Source of the DNA: CAVPCY01 sp963770765
Lineage (GTDB): Bacteria; Actinomycetota; Coriobacteriia; Anaerosomatales; PHET01
Direction of reading: 5' to 3'
Assembly: GCA_963770765.1 (NCBI GenBank)
Contig: CAVYQS010000012.1
Coordinates: 310,001 to 374,000 of the forward strand
DNA: 64,000 bases
Of this stretch, positions 1-7,846 are shown piece after piece. Made by a program: the position numbers and the translations under genes. How positions within the stretch are numbered: the stretch's first letter is position 1; each line of letters starts with the position of its first letter. The notes below the pieces were generated by a model, which did not search any database, was not told the origin of the DNA, and saw only the letters and a list, made by a program, of their open reading frames with translations.

Positions 1-841
1 TGGCACGGGCTGCCGCTTGAGCCGTGTTGAGCACGAGCATGGCGCGTGTCATGGGGCCTACTCCGCCGGGCACGGGCGTGATCATCGAGGCGATCGGCGC
101 CACCGACTCATAGTCGACATCGCCCACAAGGCCCTCGTCGGTACGGTTGATGCCCACATCGATCACCACTGCACCCGGGGCGATGTACTCCGCAGTGATC
201 ATCCGCGGTCGCCCGACAGCTGCGACGAGGACGTCCGCCGTCCTGCAGACTGCGGGCAGGTCCGTGGTGCGCGAGTGACAGATCGTGACGGTCGCGTTTC
301 GCTCAAGCAGCATCAATGCCTGAGGCTTTCCGACGATGGTGGATCGACCGACAACCACCGCATGTTTGCCGGACAGTTCGACTCCGTACTCGTCGAGCAT
401 ACGCATCACACCCCACGGCGTGCAGGCGCGCGGGGCCGGAACGCCGCGTACGAGCAGACCGAGGTTCTCGGCGTGGAAGCCGTCAACGTCCTTGATCGGG
501 TCGATGCGCTCGATCACCTGCTCGGCATCCAGATGCTCGGGAATGGGCATCTGAACGAGTATCCCGTGGACGGTCGGGTCGGAGTTGCATTCATCGATGA
601 TGGAGTTCAGTTCCGCTTGGGAGATGTCGGCCGGTCGCCGAAGGTCGAACGACCTGATGCCCACCTCGGCGCAGTCTCTCTCCTTCATTCGCACGTACGA
701 GTGCGACGCGGGGTCGTCTCCCACCAGCACCACTGCAAGACCGGCGACGACGCCCTTCTCGGCCTTCACGCGTTCGACCAACTCGGCCGCCTCACGTCGC
801 ACCTTGGCGGCCACGCGGATCCCGTCGATGATCGTTGTCAC
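1..841 (-). CDS. folD: Bifunctional methylenetetrahydrofolate dehydrogenase/cyclohydrolase FolD (3' end outside window)
   Basis: FolD interconverts 5,10-methylene-THF and 10-formyl-THF in the cytoplasm using NADP, feeding purine and formyl-Met synthesis. The reading frame is open from a GTG at 839-841, with an AAAGGA ribosome binding site just upstream, to the window edge. The translation shows the family signatures GILVQMPIP and KDVDGFH, the Rossmann segment VVVGRSTIVGKP, and the C-terminal ITPVPGGVGPMT block, so only a handful of residues should be missing. About 280 residues are present, against roughly 285 for the family. The gene runs leftward and is separated from the hydrolase gene at 917 by about 75 bp. 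Identification is secure; only the C-terminus is unseen. Confidence 0.95.
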   Translation of the reverse strand, partial: MTTIIDGIRVAAKVRREAAELVERVKAEKGVVAGLAVVLVGDDPASHSYVRMKERDCAEVGIRSFDLRRPADISQAELNSIIDECNSDPTVHGILVQMPIPEHLDAEQVIERIDPIKDVDGFHAENLGLLVRGVPAPRACTPWGVMRMLDEYGVELSGKHAVVVGRSTIVGKPQALMLLERNATVTICHSRTTDLPAVCRTADVLVAAVGRPRMITAEYIAPGAVVIDVGINRTDEGLVGDVDYESVAPIASMITPVPGGVGPMTRAMLVLNTAQAAARA

Positions 842-916
842 GAGTGCTCGTTCCTTTCGCCGCATTGAACGCGGGCAGTGTACCACTGCGACCGCTCCTC
901 GCCCGGCTCGAGCTGC

Positions 917-1498
917 CTACTCCTTGACTGCTCGCAAGAGGGCTTTGAACTCGGGTGTCCCCGCTCGCGCGACGAGTTCGTACGCCGCCGACTCGGCAGT
1001 CGTCGCGACCACCCCCGCACGGCTCAGTCGCATCATGGCGAGATCGTGGACCTCGGACTCGCGGGAGCAACAGGCATCGGCGGCGACGTGGACGTCGAAT
1101 CCTCGCTCAAGGGCTGACAAGGCGGTCTGCGCGATGCAGATGTGCGACTCCATGCCGGCGATCAACAGCTGACGCCTGCCGATCCGGTCGACGAGCGTCT
1201 CAAAACCCGGCTCGGCGAAACAGTCGAACGTCACCTTGTCCACCGTCGAGACGTCGGTGCCCTCAGCCCGAGTCTGTTCAAGCACGTCGAGGACCGGAGC
1301 AACCACGTCGCCGAGTCCCTGGGGATACTGCCGGGTGACCACGATCGGGCACCCGGTTATCCCGGCAGCTGCGGCGAGCAGTCGGGTTCGCCCGACCACG
1401 CGATCTTGGAACGCCATCGCGGCGGCGAGCCGCTCCTGCACGTCGATGATGATCAAGACGGCGGACTCACGCTGAAGGGTGCTGCCGCCTCGCTCCAT
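917..1498 (-). CDS. Isochorismatase-fold cysteine hydrolase (YcaC-like)
   Basis: A 193-residue cysteine hydrolase of the isochorismatase-like family. The expected catalytic triad is visible in order: Asp in the N-terminal LIIIDVQ strand, Lys in DKVTFDCF, and Cys in GMESHICIAQTA near the middle. The substrate cannot be read from sequence; relatives include nicotinamidases, YcaC and uncharacterised amidases, and this one is closest in motif to the YcaC type. I chose the ATG at 1498 because GAGGAG lies 7-8 bases upstream; an in-frame ATG at 1534 would add 12 residues. It stands alone between folD and the divergent superoxide reductase gene. Confidence 0.8.
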   Translation of the reverse strand: MERGGSTLQRESAVLIIIDVQERLAAAMAFQDRVVGRTRLLAAAAGITGCPIVVTRQYPQGLGDVVAPVLDVLEQTRAEGTDVSTVDKVTFDCFAEPGFETLVDRIGRRQLLIAGMESHICIAQTALSALERGFDVHVAADACCSRESEVHDLAMMRLSRAGVVATTAESAAYELVARAGTPEFKALLRAVKE

Positions 1499-1632
1499 GA
1501 CCCTGCTCCTCGAAATCGGCGGATTCGACCGCATGTGATGACTCCGGTTGATTCTAGCGGTGGGGACTGAGGGTATAAACCTGTGCGCCGGCGAACGGCC
1601 GGCTCACATCCGCCAACGACATGGAGGTACCC

Positions 1633-1983
1633 ATGAGCGACGCTCCCGTACTTGCCGGCATCAACAAGGTCCAGGATCTGGAGGCCGCCGGCGACTTCGA
1701 GAAGAAGCACACCCCTGCCATCGAATGCGTCCGCGATGGCGACAAGCTGCATGTTACGGTGAGGGTCGGCCACTGGGTCTCTCATCCGAACCAGCCAGAT
1801 CACTACATCGAGTGGATCGAGGTTCACGCCGCCGGCGCGCCTGTCGCCAGGTTCGACCTCTCGGCGGTTGCCGTGGATCCCACGATCACCTGCGTGTTGA
1901 ACGTCGCGCCCGGCACAGCGCTCGCGGCGATGGAGAGCTGCAACCTGCACGGACTGTGGGTCGCCGAGGCCGTCGCGCCGTAG
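1633..1983 (+). CDS. Class II superoxide reductase (neelaredoxin/desulfoferrodoxin iron-site domain)
   Basis: A 116-residue single-domain superoxide reductase that reduces superoxide to hydrogen peroxide at a mononuclear Fe(His)4(Cys) centre; it is typical of anaerobes. The iron ligands are all present in family order: EKKHTP (first His, preceded by the Glu-Lys pair used in catalysis), GHWVSHP (two His), and CNLHGLW (Cys and fourth His). The N-terminal rubredoxin-like desulforedoxin domain of two-iron forms is absent, so this is the one-iron neelaredoxin type. The start is set by GGAGGT 6 bases before the ATG at 1633; the upstream in-frame ATG at 1621 lies inside that ribosome binding site. 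A strong terminator follows. Confidence 0.93.
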   Translation: MSDAPVLAGINKVQDLEAAGDFEKKHTPAIECVRDGDKLHVTVRVGHWVSHPNQPDHYIEWIEVHAAGAPVARFDLSAVAVDPTITCVLNVAPGTALAAMESCNLHGLWVAEAVAP

Positions 1984-2036
1984 CGCTCCGACCCGGCCGG
2001 CTGATGCCATCCGGCAGCAGTCACATCGTCGCGAAA

Positions 2037-2070
2037 CGACGCCGCCCACCTTCGGGCGGCGTCGGCCTTC
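2037..2070 (+). terminator. Rho-independent terminator after superoxide reductase gene
   Basis: A 10-bp GC-rich stem (2038-2047 with 2053-2063, loop ACCTT) is followed by TTCTTCC. It sits between the stop of the superoxide reductase gene and the convergent DUF6483-like gene and may serve both directions. Confidence 0.8.
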
Positions 2071-2084
2071 TTCCTGAGAAGAGC

Positions 2085-2441
2085 TCAGTTCGCGCGCGCC
2101 GGGTCGAGCAGATTCCTCAGCGCGACTGCCTGGTCGGCATGCAGCTTGGCCTCGATGAGATCACCGCGACTCTCACACGCGCGCGATTCCATCTCCAACG
2201 CCTCAGCGAGCAAGAGCACCACCCGATCGTCATGGGCGGTGATCTCAAGCGCGGAGGTCAGCGCCTGCGGCGAGAGCCGAGCGACCAGGCCGGGATCCAT
2301 ACCGAGAGCGTGCCCCACCGCTTCGCTGGCCAGTTCGTACGACTCCTGGTAGTCGCCTTCCCTCATGCGCTCCTGAGCCTTGCGAAGCAAGCCGCCCATC
2401 TGTTCGATGAGGCGGACTATCGTGTCATCTTGGTAGCGCAC
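2085..2441 (-). CDS. DUF6483-like hypothetical protein
   Basis: A 118-residue, helix-rich, Leu/Ala/Glu-heavy protein of unknown function that begins VRYQDDTIVRLIEQMGGLL. The N-terminal pattern (Tyr-Gln-Asp-Asp, then an amphipathic helix ending in a Leu-rich stretch) resembles the DUF6483 family of Firmicutes and Coriobacteriia; this is recognition by eye, not a search. The open frame continues far upstream, but that part is Arg-rich and looks non-coding. The GTG at 2441 is preceded by GGAGGG about 6 bases away and is the likely start. Upstream, 2442-2653 holds no gene I can support. Confidence 0.6.
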   Translation of the reverse strand: MRYQDDTIVRLIEQMGGLLRKAQERMREGDYQESYELASEAVGHALGMDPGLVARLSPQALTSALEITAHDDRVVLLLAEALEMESRACESRGDLIEAKLHADQAVALRNLLDPARAN

Positions 2442-2653
2442 CCTGCCCCCTCCGAAGCCCCAGTTTGGCCCGAGATCCGGCCTCCGCGATATGTATCGGC
2501 ACGAGAAGCTGCGACCATCAATCCGGTGCCACCGTCGCAGTCGCCCTTGTCGGCACGATGTGATGGGAAGGACCGTGGACCTCGTTCGGCCCACCCGGTG
2601 CCGATGGCCGCTTCGGCTCGCGTCCAGGCGCCGCCCCACGCCGACCCGACGCA

Positions 2654-3010
2654 CTAGCGCACCACGAGCAACCATGCGACAGCGACGATGCCGATTGCGC
2701 CGGCGATGCTCAGGACGACCTTGCTTCGGACTGTGTACAAGGGCGATCGCCACAGCATCCAGAACGCCAGGGGAAAGAACAGCAGGTACGCGAGCACGAT
2801 CGCCAGCTGCACGACCGGCACGTCGTTCTCCTGCGAAACCCCCGCGTTGAGATCGGGCTCGAACGTGTCGACCTTGTAGATATCCAACCCCTTCTCGCCA
2901 AGAATGCCCTTTGGCTGGTTGGGGGGCAGTGTCGGCAGCTCGCCGCGGGACAACGCCTCGTCAAGTTCCTCGTTGACGGCGCGATTCCGTTCTGGCGGAG
3001 TATCGCTCAA
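2654..3010 (-). CDS. Small two-helix membrane protein, hypothetical
   Basis: A 118-residue protein not recognised as a named family. It has a hydrophilic N-terminal half of about 65 residues containing a Pro-rich PTLPPNQPKG segment, then two predicted membrane helices (roughly residues 68-87 and 97-117) separated by a short basic loop. The start is TTG at 3010, with GGAG 7 bases upstream. It lies 39 bp downstream of ruvB on the same strand, so it may be the last gene of the ruv transcript. No catalytic motif is visible. Confidence 0.65.
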   Translation of the reverse strand: MSDTPPERNRAVNEELDEALSRGELPTLPPNQPKGILGEKGLDIYKVDTFEPDLNAGVSQENDVPVVQLAIVLAYLLFFPLAFWMLWRSPLYTVRSKVVLSIAGAIGIVAVAWLLVVR

Positions 3011-3049
3011 TGGGTTTCTCCAAGGCCTGTGGCATCTCTCGCGGAGATG

Positions 3050-4123
3050 CTAGAACAGGCCAGCTTGGTCGGGGGCGGATGCCGGCGGGGTGATACCGAG
3101 GTGTTCGTAGGCGCGCTGGGTCGCCTGACGGCCCTTGGGCGTGCGGACGAGCAGGCCAAGCTGAAGCAGGAAGGGTTCGTACACATCCTCGAGCGTGTCC
3201 GGATCCTCGCCCGTGGCGCTGGCGAGGGTGTTCAGGCCGACCGGCCGACCGCAGAACGTATCTGCGAGCGTCGTGAGGATGCGCACGTCCATCGTGTCGA
3301 GCCCTAGGTGGTCGACCTCGAAGAACGCGAGCGCTTCGGCCGCGATGTCCTCATCGATGGACCCCGAGTGACGGACCTGCGCATAGTCCCTCACGCGCTT
3401 GAGCAGTCGATTCGCGAGTCGCGGGGTGCCTCGACTTCGGCGCGCGATCTCCTCGGCTCCTTCGTCATCGATCGCGACGTCCAAGATACCGGCGCTACGA
3501 CGCACGATGCTCGTGAGCTCAGGCGGAGTGTAGTAGTCGAGCCGGAACGCCATGCCGAAGCGGTCGCGCAGCGGTCCGGTGAGAAGCCCCGTGCGAGTGG
3601 TCGCTCCCACGAGCGTGAAACGAGGCAACTCGAGTCTCAGCGAACGCGCAGCGGGGCCCTTCCCGATCACGATATCGAGCGTGTAGTCCTCCATGGCCGG
3701 ATAGAGGATCTCTTCGACTGCGCGGTTGAGACGGTGTATCTCGTCGATGAACAGAACGTCGCGCTCCTCGAGATTGGTGAGAATCGCGGCGAGGTCGCCG
3801 GCGCGCTCGATCGCGGGACCGCTTGTGGTCCTCAGGCGAACACCCAGCTCGGTGGCGATGACCGCCGCCAGTGTCGTCTTTCCGAGCCCGGGAGGGCCGG
3901 ACAGCAAGACATGGTCGAGGGACTCATCGCGCGCTCTCGCGGCCTCGATCAGCACCGACAGGTTGTCCTTGACCCTCTGCTGGCCCAGGTAGTCCTGAAG
4001 GCGCCTCGGGCGCAGACTCCGGTCGATCTCGAGGTCGTCTTCGGTCAGTCCAGCAGCGACCAGCCTCTCGGCGTCCGGTCGCTCGTCTGCCGGCGTGTGG
4101 CCTGCCTCCCATACGGTGCTCAT
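3050..4123 (-). CDS. ruvB: Holliday junction branch migration ATPase RuvB
   Basis: A 357-residue AAA+ motor that drives branch migration of Holliday junctions together with RuvA. Visible elements are the Walker A GPPGLGKTT, Walker B LFIDEIHRL, sensor-1 region GATTRTG, the arginine-finger segment GPLRDRFG, and a C-terminal winged-helix DNA-binding domain with the family-typical GRQATQRAYEHLG. Its ATG overlaps the ruvA stop by 4 bases (ATGA), which indicates translational coupling. Order on the transcript is ruvC-ruvA-ruvB, the usual actinobacterial arrangement. Regulation is expected from the SOS-type box at 5222. Confidence 0.97.
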   Translation of the reverse strand: MSTVWEAGHTPADERPDAERLVAAGLTEDDLEIDRSLRPRRLQDYLGQQRVKDNLSVLIEAARARDESLDHVLLSGPPGLGKTTLAAVIATELGVRLRTTSGPAIERAGDLAAILTNLEERDVLFIDEIHRLNRAVEEILYPAMEDYTLDIVIGKGPAARSLRLELPRFTLVGATTRTGLLTGPLRDRFGMAFRLDYYTPPELTSIVRRSAGILDVAIDDEGAEEIARRSRGTPRLANRLLKRVRDYAQVRHSGSIDEDIAAEALAFFEVDHLGLDTMDVRILTTLADTFCGRPVGLNTLASATGEDPDTLEDVYEPFLLQLGLLVRTPKGRQATQRAYEHLGITPPASAPDQAGLF

Positions 4124-4701
4124 GAGGCGCTTCCCAGTCGCTTCAGCGCGTGCCGGAGCAAGGACTGCGCGTCTCCGGACCCACCGTTGAGCGCAGCGGT
4201 CGACTCGGCCGCCGAGAAGCCCATCGCCACCAGCGCCGCACGTGCCTCAGCACTGGCAGCACCGTCCCCGCGGGGACCGGTGGAACCGATCGCCTGACTC
4301 GACTCGAACTTGTCGGCGAGTTCGAGGATGATTCGTTGCGCGGTCTTCTTGCCGATGCCCGGAACGCTCGAGATGAGCGCCACATCCTGGGCGGCAACAG
4401 CCTGTGCGAGCGTCTCGGTCGACAGGGATGAGAGTGTCGCGAGCGCGACCTTGGGGCCTACTCCCGACACCGTGAGCAGCAACTCGAACGCCTCCTGCTC
4501 GGCGAGACTCTCGAAACCGAACAGCGACAGTTCGTCTTCGCGCACATGGAGGTGCGTGAAGACCGTCACGTCGTCGCCCTCGGCCGGCAGCTCGGAGAGC
4601 GACCGGGTGGACATGTGAAGTCGATAGCCCACGCCACCGACCTCGAGCAACGCGAACGAGGCTCCCTTGCGGGCGAGCCGGCCGGTGAGAAACGCGATCA
4701 C
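4120..4701 (-). CDS. ruvA: Holliday junction DNA-binding subunit RuvA
   Basis: A 193-residue protein that forms the tetramer holding Holliday junctions in square-planar form for RuvB. It has the N-terminal OB-fold (MIAFLTGRL start), two helix-hairpin-helix motifs (SGVGPKVA and PGIGKKTA), and a C-terminal domain that contacts RuvB, with the usual variable linker between. Start is GTG at 4701, overlapping the ruvC TGA as GTGA. Length matches the family. Confidence 0.97.
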   Translation of the reverse strand: MIAFLTGRLARKGASFALLEVGGVGYRLHMSTRSLSELPAEGDDVTVFTHLHVREDELSLFGFESLAEQEAFELLLTVSGVGPKVALATLSSLSTETLAQAVAAQDVALISSVPGIGKKTAQRIILELADKFESSQAIGSTGPRGDGAASAEARAALVAMGFSAAESTAALNGGSGDAQSLLRHALKRLGSAS

Positions 4702-5195
4702 ACGCTCGCCCCCTCGAGTGCCCGGTGGTCACGAAGTGCGGCGTGGGTGAGCGCGACCGCAAGAGCATCCGCAGCATGGTCGGGCCGGGGGTCGTGATCG
4801 AGCCCGAGCTGGGTTCTCACCATGAAGGTGACCTGGCTCTTGTCGGCCGTTCCGGAGCCGGCAACGACGCTCTTGATCTGGACCGGGGAGTACTCGGCGA
4901 TCGCGAGCTCGGTGTCCGCGGTCGCGAGAAGCGCCACGCCACGAGCCTGTCCGGTGGCAAACGCGCTCTTGGCGTTCGTGCCGAAGAAGATGCTCTCCAC
5001 CGCGCACTCCGACGGGCCGTAGCGTCCTATCACGGCCCTGAGGTCATCGTGGATGCGCGCGAGGCGATGGGCGAGCTGTTCTGACGGGCCACTCGAGATG
5101 CAGCCGTAGGCCAGAGCCCGGCAGCCCGCGCCGGATCGCTCGATCACGCCCCAGCCGGTGTTCGCCAGGCCGGGGTCGATGCCCAGGATGATCAT
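4698..5195 (-). CDS. ruvC: Holliday junction resolvase RuvC
   Basis: A 165-residue RNase H-fold endonuclease that cuts four-way junctions symmetrically. The four acidic catalytic positions are recognisable: Asp in ILGIDPGL at the N-terminus, Glu in CAVESIFF, and the paired Asp residues in DHAADALAVAL near the C-terminus. The open frame extends about 39 codons upstream, but MIILGIDPG at 5195 is the family start and has a G-rich ribosome binding site 6-12 bases before it. The first gene of the ruvCAB unit; a SOS-type palindrome lies 26 bp upstream. Confidence 0.96.
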   Translation of the reverse strand: MIILGIDPGLANTGWGVIERSGAGCRALAYGCISSGPSEQLAHRLARIHDDLRAVIGRYGPSECAVESIFFGTNAKSAFATGQARGVALLATADTELAIAEYSPVQIKSVVAGSGTADKSQVTFMVRTQLGLDHDPRPDHAADALAVALTHAALRDHRALEGASV

Positions 5196-5221
5196 CGTTT
5201 CGCCCCCCCTGCACCTCGAAT

Positions 5222-5235
5222 CGAACATATGTTCA
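5222..5235 (-). promoter_or_regulatory. LexA-type SOS box upstream of ruvCAB
   Basis: The sequence CGAACATATGTTCA contains the perfect palindrome GAACATATGTTC and matches the Gram-positive/actinobacterial LexA operator (CGAAC-N4-GTTCG) in all but the last base. It is 26 bp before the ruvC start codon, where repressor binding would block transcription. lexA itself is not in the window. Confidence 0.8.
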
Positions 5236-5321
5236 GGGTACCAGCAGGCTCCGACAGCGTAAAGCTGAGGAGGCCCGGGGGCAGGCGCCTGCCTACCGCG
5301 ATCGCCTTTCACCCGCGAGTT

Positions 5322-6077
5322 CTACTCGAGAGCGGCCGCGATCTCGTCCGTGAGCTCCATCGTGTGGTAGACGTTCTGGATGTCGTCGCTCTCCTCGAGT
5401 CGATCGACCAGCCGCAGGACCTTCTTGGCGTCTGCGACCGAGACCACCGTCGAGTTGACGGGCTCCATCACGAGTTCGGCTCCCTTGACCCGCAGACCGC
5501 CCTCCTCGAGCGCGTGGCTGACCGCGATCAGCTCGCCGGGGGTCGTGTAGACCACGGCATCCTCATCTCCGAACTCGACGTCCTCGCCGCCGGCTTCGGC
5601 AACAAGCATCAGAATCTCGTCTTGGTCCAGCGCCGCCGACGGTTCGACGACGATCTCGCCCTGGCGTTCGAACATGAACGCGACCGAGCCGGATGTGCCG
5701 AGGTTTCCACCCGCGCGCGTGAAGGCGGCGCGGACGTCCGCGGCAGTGCGGTTGCGGTTGTCCGTGAGCGCCTCGATGTAGAGCGCTACACCCGCGGGGC
5801 CGTAGCCCTCGTAGATGACCTCCTCGAAGTTCGCCGCGTCAGCGCCCGCGCCGAACGCCTTGTCGATCGCAGCCTGGATCTTGTCCTTGGGAAGTGAGTA
5901 GGTCTTCGCCTTGGCCACGGCCGCTGCCAATGACGCGTTGTTCTCGGGATTGGGGTCCCCGCCGGTCTTGGCGGCGACCGTGATGATGCGCGTCAGCTTG
6001 GAGAAGAGCGCGGACCGCTTGGCATCCTGTGCGCCCTTGCGGTGCTTTGTGGTTGCCCACTTGGAGTGTCCTGACAT
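5322..6077 (-). CDS. yebC: YebC/PmpR family protein
   Basis: A 251-residue cytoplasmic protein of the YebC/PmpR family. The family is described as DNA-binding transcriptional regulators, and more recent work links it to translation through difficult sequences. The diagnostic N-terminus MSGHSKWATTKHRKGAQDAKR and the NPENNASLAAAV segment are present. The open frame starts further upstream, but the ATG at 6077 gives the family N-terminus and has AAAGGA upstream. It lies directly before ruvC, a very common arrangement, but the SOS box in between suggests ruvCAB can be expressed separately. A TATGCT -10-like sequence sits about 75 bp upstream. Confidence 0.95.
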   Translation of the reverse strand: MSGHSKWATTKHRKGAQDAKRSALFSKLTRIITVAAKTGGDPNPENNASLAAAVAKAKTYSLPKDKIQAAIDKAFGAGADAANFEEVIYEGYGPAGVALYIEALTDNRNRTAADVRAAFTRAGGNLGTSGSVAFMFERQGEIVVEPSAALDQDEILMLVAEAGGEDVEFGDEDAVVYTTPGELIAVSHALEEGGLRVKGAELVMEPVNSTVVSVADAKKVLRLVDRLEESDDIQNVYHTMELTDEIAAALE

Positions 6078-6240
6078 GTCTCTCGTGGTTCCTTTCGCCG
6101 CGATGAGGGCGGCTGGTGCGACGGCACCGTCCCGGGATTCATCGCGCAGAGCATACCCGATTTCGATGCTTCGGCGGTGGGAACAAGACACCCGCGAGCG
6201 GCAACGCCACCACGCCCCCCGGGGCCCGACCGGCCTTGAC

Positions 6241-6816
6241 TTACCTGCCCACCACGTTCTCGATGAAGTAGCGGTGAATCCGGGGGTCTCCGGTCAGCTC
6301 GGGGTGAAACGTCGTGGACAGAAGGCGATCGTGGCGCGCGGCGACGATCTGCGACTCGTGCCGTGCCAAGACCTCGACCCCGTCGCCCACGGACTCGAGC
6401 CACGGCGCTCTGATGAAGACGCCGCGGTAGGGTTGGCCGATGTGAGAGAAGTGGAGGTCCGCCTCGAACGAGTCGACCTGGCGGCCGTAAGCGTTCCTTC
6501 GAACGGTCACGTCCATGAGGGCCAAGGAACGCTGGCCCTCGATCCCGTCGACGACATCGCGGGCGATCAGGATGGCGCCGGCACACGTGCCCCACACAGC
6601 CATGCCATCCGAGTGTCGCGCGACGATCGTCTCGTAGAAGCCGTAGCTCTCCATGAGCTTGGAGATCGCGGTCGACTCCCCGCCCGGGATGATCAGGCCG
6701 GCCACCTCATCGAGCTGCTCGGGAAGCCTGATGGCCACCGCGCCGACGTCGAGTGCCTCCAACGCATAGATGTGCTCGCGGAAGGCGCCTTGGAGAGCGA
6801 GGACCCCTATCTTCAC
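6241..6816 (-). CDS. pdxT: PLP synthase glutaminase subunit PdxT
   Basis: A 191-residue class I glutamine amidotransferase that supplies ammonia to PdxS in DXP-independent pyridoxal 5'-phosphate synthesis. The nucleophile Cys sits in WGTCAGAIL, and the catalytic His/Glu pair is in TTFHPELTGD near the C-terminus; the PGGEST oxyanion segment is present. Its GTG start follows the pdxS stop with no gap, indicating co-translation. Confidence 0.96.
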   Translation of the reverse strand: MKIGVLALQGAFREHIYALEALDVGAVAIRLPEQLDEVAGLIIPGGESTAISKLMESYGFYETIVARHSDGMAVWGTCAGAILIARDVVDGIEGQRSLALMDVTVRRNAYGRQVDSFEADLHFSHIGQPYRGVFIRAPWLESVGDGVEVLARHESQIVAARHDRLLSTTFHPELTGDPRIHRYFIENVVGR

Positions 6817-7713
6817 CTACCAGCCACGCTCCTGCATGCGCTCGCCGTCGGGAATCTCCGAGATGTTGATGCCGACCATCGCCTCGCCGAGATTCCGAGA
6901 GACTCTGGCGATGATGTCCGCGTCGTCGAAATGGGTGGTGGCTTCGACGATCGCCTTGGCACGCTTGGCGGGGTCGCCGCTCTTGAAGATGCCCGAACCC
7001 ACGAACACGCCGTCACAACCCAGCTGCATCATGAGCGCGGCGTCAGCCGGAGTGGCGATCCCCCCCGCCGAGAAGTTCACCACGGGGAGCTTGCCGTTCT
7101 CGGCGACCCACTTCACGAGTTCGTGGGGAGCCTGGAGGTCCTTCGCGGCGGCGAAGAGCTGCTCGGGGCGCAGGCCCTTGACCCACGCGATCTCGTCGGT
7201 CACCGCACGGATATGACGGACCGCCTCTACGACGTTGCCGGTTCCCGGCTCGCCCTTGGTGCGAACCATCGAGGCGCCTTCTGCGATACGGCGCAGTGCC
7301 TCGCCCAAGTTGCGACACCCGCAGACGAACGGGACGCTGAAGTCCCATTTGTTGACGTGATGCTCCTCGTCGACCGGCGTGAGGACCTCGGACTCGTCGA
7401 TGTAGTCGACGCCAAGCGTCTGCAACACCTGCGCCTCGGCGAAGTGGCCGATACGGCACTTGGCCATGACCGGGATGGACACTGAGCCCACGATGGACTC
7501 GACGATCGTCGGGTCGGCCATGCGGGCGACGCCGCCGGCAGCGCGGATGTCGGCAGGAACGCGCTCGAGGGCCATGACCGCCACCGCTCCGGCGTCCTCG
7601 GCGATCTTGGCCTGCTCGGCGTTCACGACGTCCATGATCACGCCGCCCTTGAGCATCTCGGCCAGTCCGGTCTTGACTCGAAGGGTCCCGATCTCGCGCT
7701 GAGTGTCTGACAC
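6817..7713 (-). CDS. pdxS: PLP synthase subunit PdxS
   Basis: A 298-residue (beta/alpha)8-barrel synthase that makes PLP from ribose 5-phosphate, glyceraldehyde 3-phosphate and ammonia. It contains GTLRVKTGLAEMLKGGVIMDV, the Asp near the ribose-5-phosphate site, and the Lys-containing VMAKCRIGH segment. The start is likely the GTG at 7713 with AAAGGAG 11 bases upstream; a TTG at 7734 in frame lies within that ribosome binding site. It forms an operon with pdxT, and a good promoter lies about 80 bp upstream. Confidence 0.96.
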   Translation of the reverse strand: MSDTQREIGTLRVKTGLAEMLKGGVIMDVVNAEQAKIAEDAGAVAVMALERVPADIRAAGGVARMADPTIVESIVGSVSIPVMAKCRIGHFAEAQVLQTLGVDYIDESEVLTPVDEEHHVNKWDFSVPFVCGCRNLGEALRRIAEGASMVRTKGEPGTGNVVEAVRHIRAVTDEIAWVKGLRPEQLFAAAKDLQAPHELVKWVAENGKLPVVNFSAGGIATPADAALMMQLGCDGVFVGSGIFKSGDPAKRAKAIVEATTHFDDADIIARVSRNLGEAMVGINISEIPDGERMQERGW

Positions 7714-7791
7714 CGGCGGTACGACTCCTTTCAAAGGCCTCCGCGTCTGGTGCGGAGACCGCTATTCCTAGGGTGTGTATGCGATTCGAGG

Positions 7792-7821
7792 ATTGTACCT
7801 GCGCACGCGAAGCGTGAACAA
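7792..7821 (-). promoter_or_regulatory. Promoter of pdxST
   Basis: Reads TTGTTC-N18-TACAAT on the minus strand, about 80 bp before the pdxS start. A 6-bp-stem hairpin (CTCCGC/GCGGAG) lies in the leader at about 7740-7757. Confidence 0.6.
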
Positions 7822-7846
7822 CCGCAGAAAGGGTGCGGATTGGCCG

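Noticed and set aside
5911..7485. A 524-codon plus-strand open frame
   Set aside because: Antisense to yebC, pdxT and pdxS, which are unambiguous on the other strand.
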